Assembly (NCBI GenBank): GCA_963580455.1
Contig: OY756957.1
Coordinates: 31,774,501 to 31,838,500, forward strand
DNA: 64,000 bases
Reading direction: 5' to 3'
Origin: Euonymus europaeus
Lineage: Eukaryota > Streptophyta > Magnoliopsida > Celastrales > Celastraceae
The position numbers and the translations under genes were made by a program. Shown here piece after piece: positions 1 to 11,245 of this stretch (positions within the stretch are counted from its first letter, which is position 1; each line of letters opens with the position of its first letter). Below the pieces are notes generated by a model that was given only the letters and a program-made list of their open reading frames with translations, was not told the DNA's origin and did not search any database.

Positions 1-180
1 ATTTCGCGGCTAACTAGTTGAAACGAGACCTACTAGCCACGAGTTCTGAAATCAAAATCCGAAACGCCAGGATTATAGAGCTCGAAAAGTAGTGTGAAAT
101 CAAGCTAAAAATCACCGAATTCAGAACTCGGAGTCAACGGATATTCATAAAACCGTTTACGTAAAGAAACCACATTTCGC

Positions 181-211
181 GGCTAACTAGGTGAAACGAG
201 ACCTACTAGCC
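181..211 (+). other. Imperfect hairpin in each monomer (example)
   Basis: GGCTA (181-185) pairs with TAGCC (207-211) and AGGT (189-192) pairs with ACCT (201-204). A small ACT/AC internal loop separates the two stems, and the terminal loop is GAAACGAG. The element sits at monomer positions 8-38 and recurs in most copies. Common variants weaken it: CTAGATG removes one pair of the inner stem, and AGGCG with GAGAACT (38,059, 39,097, 40,135 monomers) removes more. The pairing is visible in the sequence; formation in vivo is not shown. Confidence 0.7.
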
Positions 212-212
212 A

Positions 213-303
213 CGAGTTCTGAAATCAAAATCCGAAATGCCAGGATTATAGAGCTCAAAAAGTAGTGTGAAATCAAGCTAAAAATCACCGAATTCAGAAC
301 TCG
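213..303. repeat. 11-bp inverted repeat (dyad) inside each monomer (example)
   Basis: CGAGTTCTGAA at 213-223 is the exact reverse complement of TTCAGAACTCG at 293-303, with 69 nt between the arms. It recurs in most monomers at monomer positions 40-50 and 120-130. In copies reading ACTCGTAGTC the match extends to 12 bp. Variants of the left arm (CGACTTCTGAA) are not matched by a change in the right arm, so I see no compensatory change. The left arm begins two bases after the 31-nt hairpin, so the two could fold next to each other. Confidence 0.85.
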
Positions 304-328
304 GAGTCAACGGATATTCATAAAACCG

Positions 329-338
329 TTTACGTAAA
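329..338. promoter_or_regulatory. Perfect palindrome TTTACGTAAA, bZIP-like site (example)
   Basis: This 10-bp perfect palindrome occurs at monomer positions 156-165 in nearly all copies before about 37.9 kb. Its core TTACGTAA is the known optimal site of PAR/NFIL3-type bZIP factors in animals, and its ACGT core matches the plant bZIP A-box TACGTA. In the right part of the window many copies carry TTTCCGTAAA, TTTAGGTAAA or TTTCGGTAAA, which destroy the symmetry. Any binding role is inference. Confidence 0.5.
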
Positions 339-1038
339 GAAACTACATTTCGCGGCTAACTAGGTGAAACGAGACCTACTAGCCACGAGTTCTGAAATCA
401 AAATCCGAAACTCCAGAATTGTAGATCTCGAAAAGTAGTGTGAAATCAAGCTGAAAATCACCGAATTCAGAACTCGGAGTCAACGGATATTCATAAAACC
501 GTTTACGTAAAGAAACCACATTTCGCGGCTAACTAGGTGAAACGAGACCTACTAGCCACGACTTCTGAAATCAAAATCCGAAATGCCAAGATTGTAGAGC
601 TCGAAAAGTAGTGTGAAATCAAGCTAAAAATCACCGAATTCAGAACTCGTAGTCAACGGATATTCATAAAACCGTTTACGTAAAGAAACCACATTTCGCG
701 GCTAACTAGGTGAAACGAGACCTACTAGCCACGAGTTCTGAAATCAAAATCCGAAACGCAAAGATTGTAGGGCTCGAAACGTAGTGTGAAATCAAGCTAA
801 AAATCACCGAATTCAGAACTCGGAGTCAACGGATATTCATAAAACCGTTTACGTAAAGAAACCACATTTCGCGGCTAACTAGGTGAAACGAGACCTACTA
901 GCCACGACTTTTGAAATCAAAATCCGAAATGCCAGGATTGTAGAGCTCGAAAAGTAGTGTGAAATCAAGCTAAAAATAACCGAATTCAGAACTCGGAGTC
1001 AACGGATATTCATAAAACCGTTTACGTAAAGAAACCAC

Positions 1039-4000
1039 ATTTCGCGGCTAACTAGGTGAAACGAGACCTACTAGCCACGAGTTCTGAAATCAAAATCCGA
1101 AACGCCAGGATTATAGAGCTCGAAAAGTAGTGTGAAATCAAGCTAAAAATCACCGAATTCAGAACTCGGAGTCAACGGATATTCATAAAACCGTTTACGT
1201 AAAGAAACCACATTTCGCGGCTAACTAGGTGAAACGAGACCTACTAGCCACGAGTTCTGAAATCAAAATCCGAAATGCCAGGATTATAGAGCTCGAAAAG
1301 TAGTGTGAAATCAAGCTAAAAATCACCGAATTCAGAACTCGGAGTCAACGGATATTCATAAAACCGTTTACGTAAAGAAACCACATTTCGCGGCTAACTA
1401 GGTGAAACGAGACCTACTAGCCACGAGTCCTGAAATATTAATCCGAAATGCCAGAATTGTAGAGCTCGAAAAGCAGTGTGAAATCAACCTAAAAATCACA
1501 GAATTCAGAACTCGGAGTCAACGGATATTCATAAAACCGTTTACGTAAAGAAACCACATTTCGCGGCTAACTAGGTGAAACGAGACCTACTAGCCACGAG
1601 TTCTGAAATCAAAATCCGAAACTCCAGGATTGTAGAGCTCGAAAAGGAGTGTGAAATCAATCTAAAAATCACCGAATTCAGAACTCGTAGTCAACGGATA
1701 TTCATAAAACCGTTTACGTAAAGAAACCACATTTCGCGGCTAACTAGGTGAATCGAGATCTACTAGCCACGAGTTCTGAAATCAAAATCCGAAAAATCAG
1801 GATTATAGAGCTCGAAAAGTAGTGTGAAATCAAGCTAAAAATAACCGAATTCAGAACTCGGAGTCAACGAATATTCATAAAACCGTTTACGTAAAGAAAC
1901 CACATTTCGCGGCTAACTAGGTGAAACGAGACCTACTAGCCACGAGTTCTGAAATCAAAATCCGAAACGCCAGGATTATAGAGCTCGAAAAGTAGTGTGA
2001 AATCAAGCTAAAAATCGCCGAATTCAGAACTCGGAGTCAACGGATATTCATAAAACCGTTTACGTAAAGAAACCACATTTCGCGGCTAACTAGGTGAAAC
2101 GAGACCTACTAGCCACGAGTTCTGAAATCAAAATCCGAAACGCCAGGATTATAGAGCTCGAAAAGTAGTGTGAAATCAAGCTAAAAATCACCGAATTCAG
2201 AACTCGGAGTCAACGGATATTCATAAAACCGTTTACGTAAAGAAACCACATTTCGCGGCTAACTAGGTGAAACGAGACCTACTAGCCACGAGTTCTGAAA
2301 TCAAAATCCGAAATGCCAGGATTATAGAGCTCGAAAAGTAGTGTGAAATCAAGCTAAAAATCACCGAATTCAGAACTCGGAGTCAACGGATATTCATAAA
2401 ACCGTTTACGTAAAGAAACCACATTTCGCGGCTAACTAGGTGAAACGAGACCTACTAGCCACGAGTCCTGAAATATTAATCCGAAATGCCAGAATTGTAG
2501 AGCTCGAAAAGCAGTGTGAAATCAACCTAAAAATCACAGAATTCAGAACTCGGAGTCAACGGATATTCATAAAACCGTTTACGTAAAGAAACCACATTTC
2601 GCGGCTAACTAGGTGAAACGAGACCTACTAGCCACGAGTTCTGAAATCAAAATCCGAAACTCCAGGATTGTAGAGCTCGAAAAGGAGTGTGAAATCAATC
2701 TAAAAATCACCGAATTCAGAACTCGTAGTCAACGGATATTCATAAAACCGTTTACGTAAAGAAACCACATTTCGCGGCTAACTAGGTGAATCGAGATCTA
2801 CTAGCCACGAGTTCTGAAATCAAAATCCGAAAAATCAGGATTATAGAGCTCGAAAAGTAGTGTGAAATCAAGCTAAAAATAACCGAATTCAGAACTCGGA
2901 GTCAACGAATATTCATAAAACCGTTTACGTAAAGAAACCACATTTCGCGGCTAACTAGGTGAAACGAGACCTACTAGCCACGAGTTCTGAAATCAAAATC
3001 CGAAACGCCAGGATTATAGAGCTCGAAAAGTAGTGTGAAATCAAGCTAAAAATCGCCGAATTCAGAACTCGGAGTCAACGGATATTCATAAAACCGTTTA
3101 CGTAAAGAAACCACATTTCGCGGCTAACTAGGTGAAACGAGACCTACTAGCCACGAGTTCTGAAATCAAAATCCGAAATGCCAGGATTATAGAGCTCGAA
3201 AAGTAGTGTGAAATCAAGCTAAAAATCACCGAATTCAGAACTCGGAGTCAACGGATATTCATAAAACCGTTTACGTAAAGAAACCACATTTCGCGGCTAA
3301 CTAGGTGAAACGAGACCTACTAGCCACGAGTCCTGAAATATTAATCCGAAATGCCAGAATTGTAGAGCTCGAAAAGCAGTGTGAAATCAACCTAAAAATC
3401 ACAGAATTCAGAACTCGGAGTCAACGGATATTCATAAAACCGTTTACGTAAAGAAACCACATTTCGCGGCTAACTAGGTGAAACGAGACCTACTAGCCAC
3501 GAGTTCTGAAATCAAAATCCGAAACTCCAGGATTATAGAGCTCGAAAAGGAGTGTGAAATCAATCTAAAAATCACCGAATTCAGAACTCGTAGTCAACGG
3601 ATATTCATAAAACCGTTTACGTAAAGAAACCACATTTCGCGGCTAACTAGGTGAATCGAGATCTACTAGCCACGAGTTCTGAAATCAAAATCCGAAAAAT
3701 CAGGATTATAGAGCTCGAAAAGTAGTGTGAAATCAAGCTAAAAATCAACGAATTCAGAACTCGGAGTCAACGAATATTTATAAAACCGTTTACGTAAAGA
3801 AACCACATTTCGCGGCTAACTAGGTGAAACGAGACCTACTATCCACGAGTTCTGAAATCAAAATCCGAAACTCCAGAATTGTAGAGCTCGAAAAGTAGTG
3901 TGAAATCAAGCTAAAAATCACCGAATTCAGAACTCGGAGTCAACGGATATTCATAAAACCGTTTACGTAAAGAAACCACATTTCGCGGCTAACTAGGTGA

Positions 4001-5017
4001 ATCGAGATCTACTAGCCACGAGTTCTGAAATCAAAATCCGAAATGCCAGGATTGTAGAGCTCGAAAAGTAGTGTGAAATCAAGCTAAAAATCACCGAATT
4101 CAGAACTCGTAGTCAACGAATATTCATAAAACCGTTTACGTAAAGAAACCACATTTCGCGGCTAACTAGGTGAAACGAGACCTACTAGCCACGAGTTCTG
4201 AAATCAAAATCCGAAACGCCAGGATTATAGAGCTCGAAAAGTAGTGTGAAATCAAGCTAAAAATCGCCGAATTCAGAACTCGGAGTCAACGGATATTCAT
4301 AAAACCGTTTACGTAAAGAAACCACATTTCGCGGCTAACTAGGTGAAACGAGACCTACTAGCCACGAGTTCTGAAATCAAAATCCGAAATGCCAGGATTA
4401 TAGAGCTCGAAAAGTAGTGTGAAATCAAGCTAAAAATCACCGAATTCAGAACTCGGAGTCAACGGATATTCATAAAACCGTTTACGTAAAGAAACCACAT
4501 TTCGCGGCTAACTAGGTGAAACGAGACCTACTAGCCACGAGTCCTGAAATATTAATCCGAAATGCCAGAATTGTAGAGCTCGAAAAGCAGTGTGAAATCA
4601 ACCTAAAAATCACAGAATTCAGAACTCGGAGTCAACGGATATTCATAAAACCGTTTACGTAAAGAAACCACATTTCGCGGCTAACTAGGTGAAACGAGAC
4701 CTACTAGCCACGAGTTCTGAAATCAAAATCCGAAACTCCAGGATTATAGAGCTCGAAAAGGAGTGTGAAATCAATCTAAAAATCACCGAATTCAGAACTC
4801 GTAGTCAACGGATATTCATAAAACCGTTTACGTAAAGAAACCACATTTCGCGGCTAACTAGGTGAATCGAGATCTACTAGCCACGAGTTCTGAAATCAAA
4901 ATCCGAAAAATCAGGATTGTAGAGCTCGAAAAGTAGTGTGAAATCAAGCTAAAAATCAACGAATTCAGAACTCGGAGTCAACGAATATTTATAAAACCGT
5001 TTACGTAAAGAAACCAC
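1039..5017. repeat. Five-monomer HOR, four copies with irregular spacers
   Basis: The ordered series AACGCC, AATGCC, GAGTCCTG, AACTCC with AAAAGGAG, then GAATCGAGATC occurs at 1,039-1,903, 2,077-2,941, 2,942-3,806 and 4,153-5,017. One monomer (1,904-2,076) lies between blocks 1 and 2, none between 2 and 3, and two (3,807-4,152) between 3 and 4. The GAGTCCTG marker starts at 1425, 2463, 3328 and 4539, intervals of 6, 5 and 7 monomers exactly. This fits unequal exchange in whole-monomer steps. Confidence 0.85.
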
Positions 5018-6747
5018 ATTTCGCGGCTAACTAGGTGAAACGAGACCTACTAGCCACGAGTTCTGAAATCAAAATCCGAAACTCCAGAATTGTAGAGCTC
5101 GAAAAGTAGTGTGAAATCAAGCTAAAAATCACCGAATTCAGAACTCGGAGTCAACGGATATTCATAAAACCGTTTACGTAAAGAAACCACATTTCGCGGC
5201 TAACTAGGTGAAACGAGACCTACTAGCCACGACTTCTGAAATCAAAATCCGAAATGCCAGGATTGTAGAGCTCGAAAAGTAGTGTCAAATCAAGCTAAAA
5301 ATCACCGAATTCAGAACTCGTAGTCAACGGATATTCATAAAACCGTTTACGTAAAGAAACCACATTTCGCGGCTAACTAGGTGAAACGAGACCTACTAGC
5401 CACGAGTTCTGAAATCAAAATCCGAAACGCAAAGATTGTAGAGCTCGAAACGTAGTGTGAAATCAAGCTAAAAATAACCGAATTCAGAACTCGGAGTCAA
5501 CGGATATTCATAAAACCGTTTACGTAAAGAAACCACATTTCGCGGCTAACTAGGTGAAACGAGACCTACTAGCCACGAGTTCTGAAATCAAAATCCGAAA
5601 CGCCAGGATTATAGAGCTCGAAAAGTAGTGTGAAATCAAGCTAAAAATCACCGAATTCAGAACTCGGAGTCAACGGATATTCATAAAACCGTTTACGTAA
5701 AGAAACCACATTTCGCGGCTAACTAGGTGAAACGAGACCTACTAGCCACGAGTTCTGAAATCAAAATCCGAAATGCCAGGATTATAGAGCTCGAAAAGTA
5801 GTGTGAAATCAAGCTAAAAATCAACGAATTCAGAACTCGGAGTCAACGAATATTTATAAAACCGTTTACGTAAAGAAACCACATTTCGCGGCTAACTAGG
5901 TGAAACGAGACCTACTATCCACGAGTTCTGAAATCAAAATCCGAAAATCCAGAATTGTAGAGCTCGAAAAGTAGTGTGAAATCAAGCTAAAAATCACCGA
6001 ATTCAGAACTCGGAGTCAACGGATATTCATAAAACCGTTTACGTAAAGAAACCACATTTCGCGGCTAACTAGGTGAAACGAGACCTACTAGCCACGACTT
6101 CTGAAATCAAAATCCGAAATGCCAGGATTGTAGAGCTCGAAAAGTAGTGTCAAATCAAGCTAAAAATCACCGAATTCAGAACTCGTAGTCAACGGATATT
6201 CATAAAACCGTTTACGTAAAGAAACCACATTTCGCGGCTAACTAGGTGAAACGAGACCTACTAGCCACGAGTTCTGAAATCAAAATCCGAAACGCAAAGA
6301 TTGTAGAGCTCGAAACGTAGTGTGAAATCAAGCTAAAAATAACCGAATTCAGAACTCGGAGTCAACGGATATTCATAAAACCGTTTACGTAAAGAAACCA
6401 CATTTCGCGGCTAACTAGGTGAAACGAGACCTACTAGCCACGAGTTCTGAAATCAAAATCCGAAACGCCAGGATTATAGAGCTCGAAAAGTAGTGTGAAA
6501 TCAAGCTAAAAATCACCGAATTCAGAACTCGGAGTCAACGGATATTCATAAAACCGTTTACGTAAAGAAACCACATTTCGCGGCTAACTAGGTGAAACGA
6601 GACCTACTAGCCACGAGTTCTGAAATCAAAATCCGAAATGCCAGGATTATAGAGCTCAAAAAGTAGTGTGAAATCAAGCTAAAAATCACCGAATTCAGAA
6701 CTCGGAGTCAACGGATATTCATAAAACCGTTTACGTAAAGAAACCAC
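5018..6747. repeat. Tandem five-monomer HOR, two copies
   Basis: Blocks 5,018-5,882 and 5,883-6,747 carry the same order: AACTCC-type with CAGAATTG, then CGACTTCTG with the rare GTGTCAAAT, then AACGCAAAG with AAATAACC, then AACGCC, then AATGCC. The rare GTGTCAAAT in the second monomer of each block shows they share a recent ancestor. They differ at a few sites, such as TACTATCC in 5,883-6,055 only. Confidence 0.8.
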
Positions 6748-7266
6748 ATTTCGCGGCTAACTAGGTGAAACGAGACCTACTAGCCACGAGTTCTGAAATC
6801 AAAATCCGAAACTCCATAATTGTAGATCTCGAAAAGTAGTGTGAAATCAAGCTGAAAATCACCGAATTCAGAACTCGGAGTCAACGGATATTCATAAAAC
6901 CGTTTACGTAAAGAAACCACATTTCGCGGCTAACTAGGTGAAACGAGACCTACTAGCCACGACTTCTGAAATCAAAATCCGAAACGCCAAGATTGTAGAG
7001 CTCGAAAAGTAGTGTGAAATCAAGCTAAAAATCACCGAATTCAGAACTCGTAGTCAACGGATATTCATAAAACCGTTTACGTAAAGAAACCACATTTCGC
7101 GGCTAACTAGGTGAAACGAGACCTACTAGCCACGAGTTCTGAAATCAAAATCCGAAACGCAAAGATTGTAGGGCTCGAAACGTAGTGTGAAATCAAGCTA
7201 AAAATAACCGAATTCAGAACTCGGAGTCAACGGATATTCATAAAACCGTTTACGTAAAGAAACCAC
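6402..7266. repeat. Copy of the first five monomers of the window
   Basis: Monomers at 6,402, 6,575, 6,748, 6,921 and 7,094 repeat in order the rare markers of monomers 1, 174, 347, 520 and 693: GAGCTCAAAAAG, TAGATCTCG with GCTGAAAATC, CGACTTCTG with CCAAGATT, and TAGGGCTCGAAACG. The offset is 6,401 bp, exactly 37 monomers. This suggests a larger repeat unit running past the left edge. Confidence 0.8.
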
Positions 7267-8131
7267 ATTTCCAGGCTAACTAGGTGAAACGAGACCTACT
7301 AGCCATGAGTTCTGAAATCAAAATCCGAAATGCCAGGATTGTAGAGCTCGAAAAGTAGTATGAAATCAAGCTAAAAATCACCGAATTCAGAACTCGGAGT
7401 CAACGGATATTCATAAAACCGTTTACGTAAAGAAACCACATTTCGCGGCTAACTAGGTGAAACGAGACCTACTAGCCACGAGTTCTGAAATCAAAATCCG
7501 AAATGCCAGGATTGTAGAGCTCGAAAAGCAGTGTGAAATCAAACTAAAAATCACAGAATTCAGAACTCGGAGTCAACGGATATTCATAAAACCGTTTACG
7601 TAAAGAAACCACATTTCGCGGCTAACTAGGTGAAACGAGACCTACTAGCCACGAGTTCTGAAATCAAAATCCGAAATGCCAGGATTATAGAGCTCGAAAA
7701 GCAGTGTGAAATCAACCTAAAAATCACAGAATTCAGAACTCGGAGTCAACGGATATTCATAAAACCGTTTACGTAAAGAAACCACATTTCGCGGCTAACT
7801 AGGTGAAACGAGACCTACTAGCCACGAGTTCTGAAATCAAAATCCGAAATGCCAAGATTATAGAGCTCGAAAAGCAGTGTGAAATCAAGCGAAAAATCAC
7901 CGAATTCAGAACTCGGAGTCAATGGATATTCATAAAACCGTTTACGTAAAGAAACCACATTTCGCGGCTAACTAGGTGAAACGAGACCGACTAGCCACGA
8001 GTTCTGAAATCAATATCCGAAACTCCAGGATTGTAGAGCTCAAAAAGGAGTGTGAAATCAAGCTAAAAATCACAAAATTCAGAACTCGGAGTCAACGGAT
8101 ATTCATAAAACCGTTTACGTAAAGAAACCAC

Positions 8132-11100
8132 ATTTCTCGGCTAACTAGATGAAATGAGACCTACTAGCCACGAGTTTTGAAATCGAAAACCGAAATGCCA
8201 GGATTGTAGAGCTCAAAAAGAAGTGTGAAATCAAGCTAAAAATCACAGAATTCAGAACTCGGAGTCAACGGATATTCATAAAACCGTTTACGTAAAGAAA
8301 CCACATTTCGCGGCTAACTAGGTGAAACGAGACCTACTAGCCACGAGTTCTGAAATCAAAATCCGAAATGCCAGGATTATAGAGCTCGAAAAGTAGTGTG
8401 AAATCAAGCTTAAAATCACCGAATTCAGAACTCGGAGTCAACGGATATTCATAAAACCGTTTACGTAAAGAAACCACATTTCCAGGCTAACTAGGTGAAA
8501 CGAGACCTACTAGCCATGAGTTCTGAAATCAAAATCCGAAATGCCAGGATTGTAGAGCTCGAAAAGTAGTATGAAATCAAGCTAAAAATCACCGAATTCA
8601 GAACTCGGAGTCAACGGATATTCATAAAACCGTTTACGTAAAGAAACCACATTTCGCGGCTAACTAGGTGAATCGAGACCTACTAGCCACGAGTTCTGAA
8701 ATCAAAATCCGAAAAATCAGGATTATAGAGCTCGAAAAGTAGTGTGAAATCAAGCTAAAAATCAACGAATTCAGAACTCGGAGTCAACGGATATTTATAA
8801 AACCGTTTACGTAAAGAAACCACATTTCGCGGCTAACTAGGTGAAACGAGACCTACTATCCACGAGTTCTGAAATCAAAATCCAAAACTCCAGAATTGTA
8901 GAGCTCGAAAAGTAGTGTGAAATCAAGCTAAAAATCACCGAATTCAGAACTCGGAGTCAACGGATATTCATAAAACCGTTTACGTAAAGAAACCACATTT
9001 CGCGGCTAACTAGGTGAAACGAGACCTACTAGCCACGACTTCTGAAATCAAAATCCGAAATGCCAGGATTGTAGAGCTCGAAAAGTAGTGTGAAATCAAG
9101 CTAAAAATCACCGAATTCAGAACTCGTAGTCAACGGATATTCATAAAACCGTTTACGTAAAGAAACCACATTTCGCGGCTAACTAGGTGAAACGAGACCT
9201 ACTAGCCACGAGTTCTAAAATCAAAATCCGAAATGCAAAGATTGTAGAGCTCGAAACGTAGTGTGAAATCAAGCTAAAAATAACCGAATTCAGAACTCGG
9301 AGTCAACGGATATTCATAAAACCATTTACGTAAAGAAACCACATTTCGCGGCTAACTAGGTGAAACGAGACCTACTAGCCACGAGTTCTGAAATCAAAAT
9401 CCGAAATGCCAGGATTGTTGAGCTCGAAAAGTAGTGTGAAATGAATCTAAAAATCACCTAATTCAGAACTTGGAGTCAACGGATATTCATAAAACCGTTT
9501 ACGTAAAGAAACCACATTTCGCGGCTAACTAGGTGAAACGAGACCTACTAGCCACGAGTTCTGAAATCAAAATTCGAAATGCCAGGATTGTAGAGCTCGA
9601 AAAGTAGTATGAAATCAAGCTAAAAATCACCGAATTCAGAACTCGGAGTCAACGGATATTCATAAAACCGTTTACGTAAAGAAACCACATTTCGCGGCTA
9701 ACTAGGTGAAACGAGACCTACTAGCCACGAGTTCTGAAATCAAAATCCGAAATGCCAGGATTGTAGAGCTCGAAAATTAGTATGAAATCAAGCTAAAAAT
9801 CACCGAATTCAGAACTCGTAGTCAACGGATATTCATAAAACCGTTTACGTAAAGAAACCACATTTCCAGGCTAACTAGGTGAAACGAGACCTACTAGCCA
9901 TGAGTTCTGAAATCAAAATCCGAAATGCCAGGATTGTAGAGCTCGAAAAGTAGTATGAAATCAAGCTAAAAATCACCGAATTCAGAACTCGGAGTCAACG
10001 GATATTCATAAAACCGTTTACGTAAAGAAACCACATTTCGCGGCTAACTAGGTGAAACGAGACCTACTAGCCACGAGTTCTGAAATCAAAATCCGAAATG
10101 CCAGGATTGTAGAGCTCGAAAAGCAGTGTGAAATCAACCTAAAAATCACAGAATTCAGAACTCGGAGTCAACGGATATTCATAAAACCGTTTACGTAAAG
10201 AAACCACATTTCGCGGCTAACTAGGTGAAACGAGACCTACTAGCCACGAGTTCTGAAATCAAAATCCGAAACGCCAGGATTATAGAGCTCGAAAAGCAGT
10301 GTGAAATCAAGCGAAAAATCACCGAATTCAGAACTCGGAGTCAATGGATATTCATAAAACCGTTTACGTAAAGAAACCACATTTCGCGGCTAACTAGGTG
10401 AAACGAGACCTACTAGCCACGAGTTCTGAAATCAAAATCCGAAACTCAAAGATTGTAGAGCTCGAAACGTAGTGTGAAATCAAGCTAAAAATAACCGAAT
10501 TCAGAACTCGGAGTCAATGGATATTCATAAAACCGTTTACGTAAAGAAACCACATTTCCAGGCTAACTAGGTGAAACGAGACCTACTAGCCATGAGTTCT
10601 GAAATCAAAATCCGAAATGCCAGGATTGTAGAGCTCGAAAAGTAGTATGAAATCAAGCTAAAAATCACAGAATTCAGAACTCGGAGTCAACGGATATTCA
10701 TAAAACCGTTTACGTAAAGAAACCACATTTCGCGGCTAACTAGGTGAAACGAGACCTGCTAGCCTCGAGTTCTGAAATCAAAATCCGAAATGCCAGGATT
10801 GTAGAGCTCGAAAAGCAGTGTGAAATCAACCTAAAAATCACAGAATTCAGAACTCGGAGTCAACGGATATTCATAAAACCGTTTACGTAAAGAAACCACA
10901 TTTCGCGGCTAACTAGGTGAAACGAGACCTACTAGCCACGAGTTCTGAAATCAAAATCCGAAACGCCGAGATTATAGAGCTCGAAAAGCAGTGTGAAATC
11001 AAGCGAAAAATCACCGAATTCAGAACTCGGAGTCAATGGATATTCATAAAACCGTTTACGTAAAGAAACCACATTTCGCGGCTAACTAGGTGAAACGAGA

Positions 11101-11245
11101 CCGACTAGCCACGAGTTCTGAAATCAATATCCGAAACTCCAGGATTGTAGAGCTCAAAAAGGAGTGTGAAATCAAGCTAAAAATCACAAAATTCAGAACT
11201 CGGAGTCAACGGATATTCATAAAACCGTTTACGTAAAGAAACCAC
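8132..11245. repeat. 18-monomer HOR unit, copy A
   Basis: 3,114 bp (18 x 173) running from one TTTCTCGG marker monomer to the next. Monomer order includes CTTAAAATC (8,305), CCAGG/CCATGAG (8,478), GAATCGAGACC with AAAAATC (8,651), TACTATCC (8,824), ACCATTTACG at the end of the 9,170 monomer, GGATTGTTGAGC (9,343), GCGAAAAATC (10,208), GCCTCGAG (10,727) and GACCGACTAG (11,073). The next unit repeats the same order. Confidence 0.9.

Larger units (their letters stand above)
174..346 (+). repeat. Reference satellite monomer (second copy)
   Basis: This copy is close to the common form and serves as a map. Monomer coordinates: imperfect hairpin 8-38; left dyad arm 40-50; CAAAA motif 53-57; variable site 63-69 (AAACGCC, AAATGCC, AAACTCC, AAAAATC, AACGCAA and others); SacI-type GAGCTC 78-83 (GAGCTCA here, or GAGCATG in the right third); A-tracts near 54-57, 85-88, 107-111 and 149-152; EcoRI GAATTC 117-122; right dyad arm 120-130; palindrome TTTACGTAAA 156-165. 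The phase is arbitrary and follows the window start. 173 is not a multiple of 3, so reading frame shifts at every monomer, which argues against coding use. Confidence 0.97.
1..7266. repeat. Array domain 1: pentamer-rich satellite block
   Basis: Forty-two monomers, all exactly 173 bp in register. Diagnostic types: a GAGTCCTGAAATATTA monomer (1385, 2423, 3288, 4499), a GAATCGAGATC monomer, an AACGCAAAG monomer and CGACTTCTG monomers. Most are arranged as repeated five-monomer blocks. Variants typical of the right third (GAGCATG, GAGTAAACGG, TTTCCGTAAA) are absent. No gene or foreign sequence. Confidence 0.9.

Noticed and set aside
174..346. CENP-B box in the monomer
   Set aside because: The best candidate, around AACTAGGTGAAACGAGA, matches only about four of the nine essential CENP-B box positions, five in copies reading CGGGACC. 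The TTCG half is missing.
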